Assembly (NCBI GenBank): GCA_947566075.1
Contig: CANOIM010000011.1
Location: 1 to 64,000, forward strand
Length of the DNA stretch: 64,000 bases
Source of the DNA: an uncultured Eggerthellaceae bacterium
Lineage (GTDB): Bacteria > Actinomycetota > Coriobacteriia > Coriobacteriales > Eggerthellaceae
Direction of reading: 5' to 3'
Positions within the stretch are counted from its first letter, which is position 1. Each line of letters begins with the position of its first letter. The position numbers and the translations under genes were made by a program. Positions 1 through 9,477 of the stretch are shown here, piece by piece. Under the pieces are notes generated by a model. It worked only from the letters and a program-made list of their open reading frames with translations. It made no database searches and was not told the DNA's origin.

Positions 1-1
1 G

Positions 2-1396
2 GCGGTGCCGCAAGGCAACGGTTCCACCTACCTGCTGAAGGCATCCGGCGGGATGACGCCCTCTGCCAACCCGCTCTCCTTCGCTGTCTGGTCTGTGGCT
101 GGGGGGCAGGATGACCTCCGCTGGTACGATGGTCGCAAGGGCGCCGATGGGATCTGGACGGCTACCGTGCCGATCTCTTTCCATAGGACAGCGGGTGCCT
201 ATGCGGTGCACTGTTACGGTCAGATGGGCTCGAGCACCACGTATGTCGGTGGGGCGGGCTTCGATATCGCAGGTCCCTCTTCTTCCGTTCGCGTCCTCTC
301 CTCCGATCCATCCACTGCCTCCTTCACCGTTGAGGCCACCCTGAAAGCTCCCCTGGGAGCCGCTCGGGCCAGGCTCGCTGTCTGGTGCTCCTCGGTAGGG
401 GGGCAAGATGACCTCATCTGGTATGACATGCCCAAGACCGGGGGCACCTCCACAGAGGCCGTATACACCCTCACCGTGAGTGCCTCCAAGCACAAATACC
501 AGCAAGGTCTCTACGAAGGCCATCTCTATGCCTATGATTCTGTGGGGATGCTAGCACCGGTATCTGGCTTCTCCCAGAAGGTGTCGCTGCCTCCCGCAAA
601 GGTGGAGGCGGTGCCGCAAGGCAACGGTTCCACCTACCTGCTGAAGGCATCCGGCGGGATGGCTCTATATGCACCCGTGAAGTTTGCCGTTTGGTCTGAC
701 ATGGGTGGCCAGGATGATCTTGTATGGTATCAGGGGACCCGGGGATCTGATGGCGCCTCCTATGCCACGGTCCTTCTCTCGAACCACATGACTCCTGGTG
801 CTTATGCTGTTCATTGTTATGCTCATTCGAATGGTGTTGATAGCTACGTGGGGGGTGCAGGATTCAGCGTAAGCCAAGACGTGATCACGAGCCTTGGGTA
901 TCCCATTATGGGGAGCACTTCGGTGTCTCAGCAGAGGATGGTGGCACTCTATAAGTCAAAGAATGTTGCCTACCCATCATCTGTATATGCCTCTTTGGGT
1001 GCGCCGAATATCGAGTCTTTTGTGAGCATCCTGTGTGCTCAAGCGGCAAAAGAGGGCGTTAGGGCCGAAGTGGTGTTCTGCCAGGCAATGCATGAGACAG
1101 GGTGGCTTCAATTCGGAGGCGATGTTAAGGCAGAGCAATGCAATTTCGCAGGATTGGGTGCTACGGGTGGTGGTGAGCCGGGGAATGTCTTCCCTGACGT
1201 TGCTACGGGCCTCCTGGCTCAAGTTCAGCATCTGAAATGCTATGCTTCTACTGATCCTTTGAACTTTCCTTGTGTTGATCAGAGATGGAATGAATCTCTC
1301 CGCGGAGCAGCTCCCACCGTTAACCAATTGGGAGGCAAGTGGGCAACGGATAGGAATTATGGAACACGGATAATCAATCTTATCCATAGCCTCTAA
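2..1396 (+). CDS. Bsp-like repeat cell-wall glucosaminidase, 5' truncated
   Basis: The reading frame is open from the first base and lacks a start and signal peptide, so the 5' end lies outside the window. The visible 464 residues begin inside a repeat region. Three GBS/Bsp-like repeats are marked by the motif GGQDDL followed by W-Y or close variants. From about residue 300 to the end the sequence resembles the glucosaminidase family of peptidoglycan hydrolases: it has an AMHETGW segment with the likely catalytic Glu near residue 365 and a following NFAGLGATGGG segment. It probably cleaves the glycan backbone of peptidoglycan outside the cell, with the repeats binding the wall. The family link is from motif recognition. 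The exact bond cleaved is not certain. The same repeats recur in the large protein at 5875-9396. Confidence 0.8.
   Translation, partial: AVPQGNGSTYLLKASGGMTPSANPLSFAVWSVAGGQDDLRWYDGRKGADGIWTATVPISFHRTAGAYAVHCYGQMGSSTTYVGGAGFDIAGPSSSVRVLSSDPSTASFTVEATLKAPLGAARARLAVWCSSVGGQDDLIWYDMPKTGGTSTEAVYTLTVSASKHKYQQGLYEGHLYAYDSVGMLAPVSGFSQKVSLPPAKVEAVPQGNGSTYLLKASGGMALYAPVKFAVWSDMGGQDDLVWYQGTRGSDGASYATVLLSNHMTPGAYAVHCYAHSNGVDSYVGGAGFSVSQDVITSLGYPIMGSTSVSQQRMVALYKSKNVAYPSSVYASLGAPNIESFVSILCAQAAKEGVRAEVVFCQAMHETGWLQFGGDVKAEQCNFAGLGATGGGEPGNVFPDVATGLLAQVQHLKCYASTDPLNFPCVDQRWNESLRGAAPTVNQLGGKWATDRNYGTRIINLIHSL
607..661 (+). repeat. 55-bp direct repeat, second copy (first copy 1-55)
   Basis: Bases 1-55 and 607-661 are identical by eye. 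Both encode the start of a Bsp-like repeat (AVPQGNGSTYLLKASGGM). The copies are 606 bp apart, which is 202 codons, so they are in frame. Identity at synonymous positions points to a recent duplication or gene conversion within the repeat region. Confidence 0.85.
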
Positions 1397-1413
1397 GCGA
1401 AAGACGATACATC

Positions 1414-4071
1414 ATGCATTGGAAGCTCCATAGGATCTATAAGACCCTCCGATACCAAAAGACAGATGCCCGTAGATACGGGCATCTGTCTTTGGAGGCT
1501 ATTGAAATGACCGACGATAAGATCGAATTCGTTGGTTGGAGCTTTGATCGTGTTCATAGAGAGATGCGCGATAGGCGCATCGTGATCAAGGATCAGGCTG
1601 GCCGGTTGGTTTTCCAAGCACCCCTCTATGGTGTCAAGCGTGAGGATACAGTGACGTATGTACGTGACCATCAGTCACTGTATTCCGGGTTCTATGGAAA
1701 GATCCGTTTTGTCACATCTCAGCCGTTGAAGGCCTATTTGGAATATGAGTCCCGAGGAGAACCATATTCAACCCTTTTCTTTGACATCAAGCCCAACTGT
1801 TCTGGCCTGGGAGATCCTGAAGTGGAAATGGTGTTTCCTTACCCAGAGGATAGACCGGGGATAAGGAAGGAAGAAGCTGGGCAATCTTCTGTAACTGATG
1901 TTAAGGAATATGAGCCCGTTGATGTGGTGGTCCCGGTTTATAACGGCATGCAGTTCCTTCCTGCTCTTTTCGAGTCGATCAGTCGCACGGGAGTGCCTTT
2001 CAATCTGATCATCGTGGATGATGCAAGCCCAGATGAGCAGGTGACAGAGTATCTTGACCGGTTCATAGTTGAACATCCTGCCGTGAAGCTGTTGCGCAAT
2101 GAAGAGAATCTTGGTTTCCTACAGTCTGCTAATCGGGGGATAAGGGAGGCCGAGAATGATGTCGTCATCGTCAATACAGATGTAGAGCTTCCTCCCGAAT
2201 GGCTGGAGCGAATGATCAAGCCCATCCTTGATGACCCTACCATAGCCAGTGTTACGCCTTTCACGAATAGCGGCACCATTTGCAGTTTTCCACGGTTTTG
2301 CGAAGACAATCATCTGCAAGCGGAGTTAGATGTCAGCCAGATGGACCGCTTCTTCCAAGAGCAGCCTCTTGAACTCTTCGAGGTGCCAACAGGTGTTGGC
2401 TTTTGTATGGCCATGAGCCGGGAAGCGATCAATGCCATAGGTGTGTTCGACGAAGAGCATTTTGGGCGTGGGTATGCAGAAGAGAATGATTGGTGTCAGC
2501 GCGCTCTCAAAGCTGGTTTCAAGAACGTGCACGTGAGCAATCTATTCGTTTACCACAATCATGGTGGTAGCTTCCAATCGGACGAGAAGAAGGCCCTTGT
2601 TGAAGAGCATCTTGCCACTTTGAGAAGGCTCCATCCTTCCTATGATGAAGATGTTGCAACCTATGTGCGTAGGGATCCGGCGCGGAAGATGCGCAAGACA
2701 GTAGAGTGGTGCATGATCAAGGATTCGAATGCGAGATCCATCGTCATCCTAGATCATCGTTTGGGCGGGGGCGCTACGACTTATATTGATGAGAAGATCA
2801 AGAGCTTTATCAGGGAGGGCGCACGTTGCTCTGTTATTCGTTATGACGAAGGACTCAATCTCTTTCTCTGCAGTATGTTCCTTGATGAGATGGAGCATTC
2901 CTTCTCAACACGGGATATTGGAACTGCATTCCAGTCTTTTGGCAACATTGATGAGATATGGGTGAATGAGCTCGTCACGTATCCGAATCTCTCTCAGTTG
3001 CTTGCCTATCTGCCCGCTCTAGCAGCTTCTTATGGCGCAAAGCTCATCTTCCCTCTACATGATTTCTATTGTCTATGTCAAAGCTATAACCTCATAAATG
3101 ATGAGAAGATGTTCTGCAATCTTCCAGGGCACGAAACGTGCAACGCTTGTTTCCATAGGATCAGAGAAGGTGAATTCATTGGATCCGGCATAGACGAGTA
3201 TCGCTTCCTGTGGGGACATTTCCTCTCGCATTGTGATGAGGTCATTGGGTTTTCCAGGTCTTCCATTGAATACTTGCGGAGCATCTATCCTGATCTGCAA
3301 AACGTATCTCTTCGGCCTCATGCGGTAGAAGGTTTGCCTTTTATTCAACGAGCAGCTCGTATGAAACAGAACTTGACCATAGGGGTCATGGGGATGATTT
3401 CTTATATCAAAGGGCGAGAGGTGGTGAAAGGACTGATCGATCATATCAATCAGAAGAGGCTTGCCATTGATATCGTGATCATCGGCGTGGCCGATGGCGT
3501 GTATTCGGAACTCGAGGACTGCTCTACGGGCAAATATAAGAGGGCCGACATACCTGAGATCGTTCTACGAGAAGGGATCGATGTCTTTTTGATCCCAAGC
3601 ATCTGGCCTGAGACGTTCTCATATACCACGGCTGAGATCATGGGTATGGGATATCCGCTTGGGGTGTTCGATCTGGGTGCTCCGGCAGAACGTGTGGCAG
3701 AATATGATAGGGGAGTAGTCATCCCACAAGCCGCTTCTTCTGCAGAGATCTTGAATACCCTCGAAGAGCTTGCATGCAATACGATTCATATCGATGAACT
3801 CCCTATCCGCCGAGAAGAAGGTTGCCTCATCCTCCCGGATAACCCCGTTGATCCAGGATTGCTCAAGGATCGCAAGTTGCGTCTTCTTGAGGAGGGAATC
3901 CTACCTGAGGTCATCACGATATCTCAGGCTGAAGATGGCATGGATTGCGTGAATACAGTCATAGTGGATGAAGAGCTTCTCGGTTCCTCGGAAGCTGTTG
4001 CGCGAGTTGAAAGCGTCTTGCAACGGAGCAATGCACCGGAACGTGTCATGCGTTTTGGTGTGTCGGAATAA
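1414..4071 (+). CDS. Large two-domain glycosyltransferase (GT2 plus GT-B-like)
   Basis: This 885-residue protein has three parts. Residues 1-165 form an N-terminal region of unknown function. A GT2 (GT-A fold) domain at about 169-400 begins VDVVVPVYNG and contains the metal-site-like NTD and the acidic EENDW segment. A C-terminal part at about 435-830 starts with LDHRLGGGATTY and resembles GT-B glycosyltransferases, including an IPSIWPETFSYTTAE segment typical of the nucleotide-sugar site. It probably adds two different sugars during glycan assembly. There is no signal peptide or clear membrane segment, so it should act at the cytoplasmic face. The start has only a weak ribosome site (GAAAG); an ATG at 1507 is an alternative. 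It follows the upstream gene after 17 bp and is probably co-transcribed. The sugar specificity cannot be read from the sequence. Confidence 0.8.
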   Translation: MHWKLHRIYKTLRYQKTDARRYGHLSLEAIEMTDDKIEFVGWSFDRVHREMRDRRIVIKDQAGRLVFQAPLYGVKREDTVTYVRDHQSLYSGFYGKIRFVTSQPLKAYLEYESRGEPYSTLFFDIKPNCSGLGDPEVEMVFPYPEDRPGIRKEEAGQSSVTDVKEYEPVDVVVPVYNGMQFLPALFESISRTGVPFNLIIVDDASPDEQVTEYLDRFIVEHPAVKLLRNEENLGFLQSANRGIREAENDVVIVNTDVELPPEWLERMIKPILDDPTIASVTPFTNSGTICSFPRFCEDNHLQAELDVSQMDRFFQEQPLELFEVPTGVGFCMAMSREAINAIGVFDEEHFGRGYAEENDWCQRALKAGFKNVHVSNLFVYHNHGGSFQSDEKKALVEEHLATLRRLHPSYDEDVATYVRRDPARKMRKTVEWCMIKDSNARSIVILDHRLGGGATTYIDEKIKSFIREGARCSVIRYDEGLNLFLCSMFLDEMEHSFSTRDIGTAFQSFGNIDEIWVNELVTYPNLSQLLAYLPALAASYGAKLIFPLHDFYCLCQSYNLINDEKMFCNLPGHETCNACFHRIREGEFIGSGIDEYRFLWGHFLSHCDEVIGFSRSSIEYLRSIYPDLQNVSLRPHAVEGLPFIQRAARMKQNLTIGVMGMISYIKGREVVKGLIDHINQKRLAIDIVIIGVADGVYSELEDCSTGKYKRADIPEIVLREGIDVFLIPSIWPETFSYTTAEIMGMGYPLGVFDLGAPAERVAEYDRGVVIPQAASSAEILNTLEELACNTIHIDELPIRREEGCLILPDNPVDPGLLKDRKLRLLEEGILPEVITISQAEDGMDCVNTVIVDEELLGSSEAVARVESVLQRSNAPERVMRFGVSE

Positions 4072-4075
4072 CCTT

Positions 4076-4858
4076 TTAGCTTGCTTGAAGCTTACGGTAG
4101 GCTTCGCAGACTTCTTCCACGCTGCCCTTCATCTTCAATTCTCCCTTTTCTATCCATACAGCTTTTTGACAGACACGTTCTACCTGGTCGATGCTGTGGG
4201 AAACGAAGAGAACGGTAACGCCATGTTCATTGATGAGGCTCTGGATCCGGGCTTCGCATTTCTCTTGAAAGAGGAAATCTCCCACAGAGAGCGCTTCGTC
4301 TACGATCAGCACGTCTGGGATGATGACAGTTGCGATAGAGAAGGCTATTCGCGCGATCATCCCAGATGAGTAATTCTTCAAAGGCATATCCAAGAATTGC
4401 TCGATCTCTGCAAACCGCACGATCTCATCGAAATGTTGTTCGATGAATCTCTTCGAGTATCCCAACAAAGCGCCATTAAGATAGATGTTCTCGCGGGCAG
4501 AAAGGTCCATATCGAATCCTGCCCCCAACTCTATGAGAGGCGCTATTCGCCCCTCGACGCGCACTGAGCCGCATGTGGGTTCAAGGACCCCTGCGATGAT
4601 CTTCAGTAATGTGGATTTTCCTGAACCATTAGTGCCGACGATCCCGTAGACATCACCTTTCTCAACAGCGAATGAGATGTTCCTGAGTGCTTTGAATTCT
4701 TTGAAGAACAGCTCACGTTTGATGATCTTGATCGCGTATTCCTTCAGATTCGTGAGTCGTTCGGAGGCGATATTGAACACCATAGTGACACCATCAATGC
4801 TGATGATCGGTTCGCTATTCGCAGAGGAAGGAATGTTGGTTACCAAGCGGGTCACCAT
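4076..4858 (-). CDS. ABC transporter ATP-binding subunit for polysaccharide export (Wzt/TagH type)
   Basis: This 260-residue protein is an ABC ATPase with Walker A GTNGSGKS at residues 75-82, the signature YSSGM near 165 and Walker B VLIVDEA near 185. The insertion of an amphipathic segment before the core and the closing region match the Wzt/TagH group, which powers export of lipid-linked polysaccharide or teichoic acid. It is short for this group and lacks the C-terminal carbohydrate-binding domain of O9a-type Wzt, so it should export without recognising a terminal cap. It lies 28 bp downstream of the permease gene and is surely its partner. The two genes are the only minus-strand genes in this part of the locus. 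Confidence 0.9.
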   Translation of the reverse strand: MVTRLVTNIPSSANSEPIISIDGVTMVFNIASERLTNLKEYAIKIIKRELFFKEFKALRNISFAVEKGDVYGIVGTNGSGKSTLLKIIAGVLEPTCGSVRVEGRIAPLIELGAGFDMDLSARENIYLNGALLGYSKRFIEQHFDEIVRFAEIEQFLDMPLKNYSSGMIARIAFSIATVIIPDVLIVDEALSVGDFLFQEKCEARIQSLINEHGVTVLFVSHSIDQVERVCQKAVWIEKGELKMKGSVEEVCEAYRKLQAS

Positions 4859-4886
4859 CGGCTTTCTGGTCCAAAGTGCTTTGCTG

Positions 4887-5666
4887 CTATACGTATAAGA
4901 TGAATTTCTTTTTCAGCTTCATGAAGACAAGATATCCAACGATCAAGGTGATCAGTGCCATGGCAGCGCAGATGGCAAAGCTCTCAAGGGAGGGAGTGGT
5001 TCCGTAGAGCATGATATCTCTGAAGAAATTCACATAATGGTACATGGGGTTGAATTGCATCACGGGCATGAGGCTTTCGGGAAGGATGTCGATGGGGTAG
5101 AAGATGGGAGTGAGATACATCCAGGCGGTCGTCAGAACGCTCCAGAGGTGCATTACGTCTCGGAAGAACACCGTAAGAGCAGAAAGAAGGAACCCTAGTC
5201 CTAAACTGAAAAGAAAGACGAAGAGCACAAGAACAGGGAGAAGCAGCACATTAAGCGAGGGGGCGATTTGAAAGAATATCATCACGGCAATGGCCGCTAT
5301 CAGCGAGAAGCCGAAATTCACCAGAGAGAAAGTGGCTTTCTCAAGGGGAAATACTGCTGTGTTTATCCGGATCTTCTTGATGAGGGGTGCTGAATCGATG
5401 ATGGACCCCATGGCACTGCTCGTAGCATCTGACATGAATGTGAATAGGATCTGACCTAAGATCAGATAGACCGGATAATTCTCGATTTGAAACCTAAAGA
5501 AATGGGAGAACACGATCGAGAGTACGACCATCATCAATAGTGGATTGAGGACGGACCAAAGGATACCAAGGACGCTGCGTCGATATTTCAGCTTGAAATC
5601 CTTGCCCACTAAAGAAGAGAGGATGAACCAGTCTCTCTGAAGATTTGACGTAGTGCTGACAGCCAT
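4887..5666 (-). CDS. ABC transporter permease for polysaccharide export (Wzm/TagG type)
   Basis: This 259-residue membrane protein has about six hydrophobic segments and the family start region, with KYRRSVLGILWSVLNPL near residues 27-43, characteristic of ABC-2 permeases of the Wzm/TagG/RfbA group. It forms the membrane channel that moves a completed, lipid-linked polysaccharide across the cytoplasmic membrane, driven by the ATPase encoded immediately downstream. The C-terminus is short and basic (KKKFILYV). The presence of this exporter together with two Wzx-type flippases elsewhere in the locus implies at least two export routes. The ribosome site is poor. A TATAAT hexamer lies 48 bp upstream on the same strand. 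Confidence 0.9.
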   Translation of the reverse strand: MAVSTTSNLQRDWFILSSLVGKDFKLKYRRSVLGILWSVLNPLLMMVVLSIVFSHFFRFQIENYPVYLILGQILFTFMSDATSSAMGSIIDSAPLIKKIRINTAVFPLEKATFSLVNFGFSLIAAIAVMIFFQIAPSLNVLLLPVLVLFVFLFSLGLGFLLSALTVFFRDVMHLWSVLTTAWMYLTPIFYPIDILPESLMPVMQFNPMYHYVNFFRDIMLYGTTPSLESFAICAAMALITLIVGYLVFMKLKKKFILYV

Positions 5667-5713
5667 GATGATGAGCGTAACCTAACCTCTTCGGTTGGCG
5701 GATGGTCTACGGC

Positions 5714-5719
5714 ATTATA
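5714..5719 (-). promoter_or_regulatory. Possible -10 element upstream of the ABC exporter genes
   Basis: On the minus strand this reads TATAAT and lies 48 bp before the permease start. The hexamer 17 bp upstream (CTCATA) is a poor -35 match. The divergent intergenic region (5667-5874) also holds a short hairpin AGCTG-CTT-CAGCT (5741-5753) and the pair TTATGG/CCATAA (5792-5797 and 5815-5820). No regulator can be named. Confidence 0.35.
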
Positions 5720-5874
5720 ACGGTTATCTATTCAGGTATGAGCTGCTTCAGCTACTCAGGCGAATGGTGGTCCGCTGGTGGCCATGGGGTCTTATGGATT
5801 TGGGCTAATAACAACCATAAAACGTTACCGAATTGATATCATCAACCCATAACCATTGAAGTTGGGAGTTGGTC

Positions 5875-8800
5875 ATGAATATCGCAGGCAAGCTCATCAA
5901 TATCGCTCTTTCTGCAACGCTCTGTGTTGGCCTCGTGCCAGCGTTCGCACTAGGCCACGAAGGCCTGGACTGCGATGTCCAGGATGCCTCCATTATGGCC
6001 AGCGAGGTGGAAGGGGATCAGTCTCTGTCTTCTTTGCAGGATGACGATGCGCTCGATGAGCCATCAGGGATCGTTGATCGCAAAGAGGAAAGCACCTCTG
6101 TCTCTTCACCATCAGAAGACAGTGTGGAACCCACGGCGGGTAATGATGGATCCACTCGTGCTACGGCTATGGAATTGAGTGTCAGCCATGGCTCTCTCAT
6201 GACTGGCTCTCCATCACAGTTCACGCTGAATGTTTCCGACCCTTCTTCTGACATGCAATACCATCTTGATTGGGTGGATAGATATGATTATGGGGTTCGC
6301 GCGGCGGTAGTTGATCCCAGTAGGATGCCAGCCTATCAAACATCGAACATCTTAGAATTCGAATTCGCCACTTCGGGTAGATATGAACTTCAATTCCAAG
6401 CAATGGATCGTGAGCCTCTCGCGTCTGGCCAGCAAGTTCGTACGGCTATAAAGAGGATCACTGTTGATGTGTCAGGCGCACCCTCTACTGAGCAGCTTGT
6501 CCAAGATATCGTTACCTCCTGCTCAGCTGCAGGTATGACAACAGATTACGAGAAGGCATTATGGTTGCATGATTACATCGTGGACCATGCTGAATACGTT
6601 CTGAAGCCACAGAACGCACCTAATGGTCCCGGCTACGATTTTTGCAATGCGGAGGGTGTTCTGGCTCGAGGTTATGGAACTTGCGAATCCTATCATCGAG
6701 CCTATGTCATGCTTCTTAACAAAGCGGGAATCTCCACTGGTCGCATGGAAGGCAACGGTCATGTTTGGACTGCTGTCAAGATGGATGGTAAGTGGTATCA
6801 GGTTGATGTCACCTGGGATGATCCAGGATATGATGTACCTGGGTTCGATCGCAAGCGTTTGTATTTTGGCTTGACAGATGAGATCATGAAAATCGTCCAT
6901 CCTGATCACGTAAAACCCGTACCGGGCTATGAGTCATCGTCTCTTGAGAACAATTATTTCATACGGAGTGGCGCTGCGGACAGCCTTGCCGCCCCTTCGG
7001 TTTCTCTGATCCAAGCGAAACTAGATGCTGGTGAGACGGATTTCGCCATTACCGTTCCAAACCTGTTCACAACGGATGCCTATAACGATGTCCTCTTCCG
7101 TATCGTTGCCTATAAGCTCGGTATTGATGCGTGGACTGCGAAAGGCAAGAAGGCGAACGTGTCAGTAAGCTATGCGGGTGGCCAGTTGCACTGCAAGGCT
7201 GACATCCCCATCATAGGTGATGTCAAGATCACGCAGACCGATGACCAGAAGATGCGCGGTGCTTTCTCGGTGATCGTGAGCGGCCTTCCTTCAACGGGGA
7301 TCGCTTTTGTTGAGGCTCCCACCTGGTCTGAAGCCAACGGCCAAGATGACCTTGAATGGTACCGTCTCACCCCTTGGCAAGGTGTCTGGACACGAGAGCT
7401 CCCTTGTCTCGCCTCCAATCGTCAGCCCGGCACCTATCTTTCTCATATTTATCTTACTGCAGGTAATGGCGTTCGCGTATTTGCGGGTGGCGTGAGCGGC
7501 AAGGTCGCTCTTGCGCCTGCATCGGTCACAGCCAAGATCACCCCCAATGAGACCTGGTTCTCTGTCTCAGCCTCGGGTGGCTATGCGGCCATGGCTGATG
7601 CCGTTCAATTCGCCGTCTGGTCAGATGCGGGCGGCCAAGATGACCTGAGATGGTACTCTTCCACGAAGAGGGGGTCAGCTTGGGGCAATGACATCCCCGT
7701 ATCATTGCATGCCACGGCGGGAAGCTATCAGGTGCACGCCTACGCCCTGAAGGGTGGTCAGCGTTACTTCGTAGGAGGAGCGACGTTCAGGGTATCTGCA
7801 CCGAAGGGGTCGGTGAGGATAACCCAGACTGATGACCAAAAGGTACGGGGGGCTTTCTCGGTGACTTTGAGCGCTGTCAGTTCTCCTTCTGGCGTTGCTT
7901 TCGCTGATGCTCCTACCTGGTCTGAAGCCAACGGCCAAGATGACCTTGAATGGTACCGTCTCACCCCTTGGCAAGGTGTCTGGACACGAGAGCTCCCTTG
8001 TCTCGCCTCCAATCGTCAGCCCGGCACCTATCTTTCTCATATTTATCTTACTGCAGGTAATGGCGTTCGCGTATTTGCGGGTGGCGTGAGCGGCAAGGTC
8101 GCTCTTGCGCCTGCATCGGTCACAGCCAAGATCACCCCCAATGAGACCTGGTTCTCTGTCTCAGCCTCGGGTGGCTATGCGGCCATGGCTGATGCCGTTC
8201 AATTCGCCGTCTGGTCAGATGCGGGCGGCCAAGATGACCTGAGATGGTACTCTTCCACGAAGAGGGGGTCAGCTTGGGGCAATGACATCCCCGTATCATT
8301 GCATGCCACGGCGGGAAGCTATCAGGTGCACGCCTACGCCCTGAAGGGTGGTCAGCGTTACTTCGTAGGAGGAGCGACGTTCAGGGTATCTGCACCGAAG
8401 GGGACGGTGTCACTTCTTTCAAGTGCCGTGAATAGCTATAAGGTCAACGTGACCAATGTTGTTTCGCCTTCGGGAGTATCGAAGATCTCTAATGCTGCAT
8501 GGACCCTCTTTGCAGGACAGGATGATCTCGTTTGGCACCAAGCTGACAACTCTGGTACTGGTCGATGGACTGCAACCATCCACGCGATGGATCACATGGC
8601 CCAGGCGGGGCTTTATGCCAACCATGTTTATGTGACCTGTGTCAATGGTGTGCAGGGGTATATCGGGTCATGCGATGCTCAGATGGTTGTAGAGAAGTGT
8701 CCTTTTGTGATGGGTTCCATGGGGAGCGGGAAGCGGACCATAGGTGTCAAATGGACCGGACACACTACAGAGGTATCCATTGCGGTTTGGTCTCAACTGA

Positions 8801-9396
8801 ATGGGCAAGATGACCTAGTTTGGTATCCGACGAAGAAGATATCGGCGGATACTTGGTCGGTAGATATTGATTGCCATAGATTGAATGACTCGGGAATCAT
8901 ATTAGCTCATGTATATGCAGCGGGAGGTGTTTCTGTTACCTCGTTCGAGTTCCAAGTGTCTCAAGATGATCTTATCCCCGCATCCTATCGATATATGGAT
9001 TCAAGGGTGGCTGGGATGTGGAGCCCTTCCAACTGGCTGCTTGCTGTTGATACCTATAATTGTTTTGTAGGGGCTTATCATTGGGATAATGGGGCTTGGA
9101 ATTGCTGGTATAGGATGACCTGCTCGCCCGGGAAGCCAAGCACGCCTACTGTTAAGGGTACTTTCTCTGTGGGGTCAAGAGGATATGCATTCGGCAGTGG
9201 CTATACATGCTACTATTGGACGCAGTTCTATAACGATTACCTCTTCCATTCTATCCTTTATGATCAGGGCACATTCAATGTGCAGGATGGGCGTTTGGGT
9301 CAGCAGCTTTCGCATGGCTGCGTTCGCATGGACTACTACGATGCGAAATGGGTGCATGATACTATCCCTTCGGGAACTACGGTGCTCGTCTACTAG
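5875..9396 (+). CDS. Secreted transglutaminase-like / Bsp-repeat / L,D-transpeptidase protein
   Basis: This 1173-residue protein starts with a signal peptide (about residues 1-27). After a Ser/Thr/acidic linker it has a transglutaminase-like domain with the expected triad: Cys270 in GTCESY, His296 in GHVWTAV and Asp311 in DVTWDDP. Six GBS/Bsp-like repeats follow, each with a GQDDL motif and aromatic residues, at about residues 450-1040. The C-terminal domain (about 1045-1173) is a YkuD-type L,D-transpeptidase with the SHGCVR motif: His1147, Cys1149 and Arg1151. It should be exported and bind and cross-link or remodel the wall; the transglutaminase-like domain could be a protease, a cross-linker or inactive. 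The ATG at 5875 is preferred over the TTG at 5869 because GGGAG lies 6 bp before it. Repeats 1-2 and 3-4 are duplicated with identical DNA. Confidence 0.9.
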   Translation: MNIAGKLINIALSATLCVGLVPAFALGHEGLDCDVQDASIMASEVEGDQSLSSLQDDDALDEPSGIVDRKEESTSVSSPSEDSVEPTAGNDGSTRATAMELSVSHGSLMTGSPSQFTLNVSDPSSDMQYHLDWVDRYDYGVRAAVVDPSRMPAYQTSNILEFEFATSGRYELQFQAMDREPLASGQQVRTAIKRITVDVSGAPSTEQLVQDIVTSCSAAGMTTDYEKALWLHDYIVDHAEYVLKPQNAPNGPGYDFCNAEGVLARGYGTCESYHRAYVMLLNKAGISTGRMEGNGHVWTAVKMDGKWYQVDVTWDDPGYDVPGFDRKRLYFGLTDEIMKIVHPDHVKPVPGYESSSLENNYFIRSGAADSLAAPSVSLIQAKLDAGETDFAITVPNLFTTDAYNDVLFRIVAYKLGIDAWTAKGKKANVSVSYAGGQLHCKADIPIIGDVKITQTDDQKMRGAFSVIVSGLPSTGIAFVEAPTWSEANGQDDLEWYRLTPWQGVWTRELPCLASNRQPGTYLSHIYLTAGNGVRVFAGGVSGKVALAPASVTAKITPNETWFSVSASGGYAAMADAVQFAVWSDAGGQDDLRWYSSTKRGSAWGNDIPVSLHATAGSYQVHAYALKGGQRYFVGGATFRVSAPKGSVRITQTDDQKVRGAFSVTLSAVSSPSGVAFADAPTWSEANGQDDLEWYRLTPWQGVWTRELPCLASNRQPGTYLSHIYLTAGNGVRVFAGGVSGKVALAPASVTAKITPNETWFSVSASGGYAAMADAVQFAVWSDAGGQDDLRWYSSTKRGSAWGNDIPVSLHATAGSYQVHAYALKGGQRYFVGGATFRVSAPKGTVSLLSSAVNSYKVNVTNVVSPSGVSKISNAAWTLFAGQDDLVWHQADNSGTGRWTATIHAMDHMAQAGLYANHVYVTCVNGVQGYIGSCDAQMVVEKCPFVMGSMGSGKRTIGVKWTGHTTEVSIAVWSQLNGQDDLVWYPTKKISADTWSVDIDCHRLNDSGIILAHVYAAGGVSVTSFEFQVSQDDLIPASYRYMDSRVAGMWSPSNWLLAVDTYNCFVGAYHWDNGAWNCWYRMTCSPGKPSTPTVKGTFSVGSRGYAFGSGYTCYYWTQFYNDYLFHSILYDQGTFNVQDGRLGQQLSHGCVRMDYYDAKWVHDTIPSGTTVLVY
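7321..7809 (+). repeat. Internal duplication, copy 1 (about 489 bp)
   Basis: This segment encodes most of a pair of Bsp-like repeats in the L,D-transpeptidase protein and is identical by eye to 7915-8403, at an offset of 594 bp or 198 codons. The identity covers silent positions. The bases between and before the copies (7219-7320 versus 7812-7914) are similar but diverged, which marks the edges of the identical part. Confidence 0.9.
7915..8403 (+). repeat. Internal duplication, copy 2 (about 489 bp)
   Basis: Second copy of the block at 7321-7809. It is in frame, so recombination between the copies would add or remove 198 residues without breaking the gene. Confidence 0.9.
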
Positions 9397-9477
9397 TGGC
9401 TTCATTCATGCCTTACCGGTCAGCTGCTTCGTCATGGCTTCCAGTACAATGGGAGCCATGTTCGTTTTAGGAGGAAG

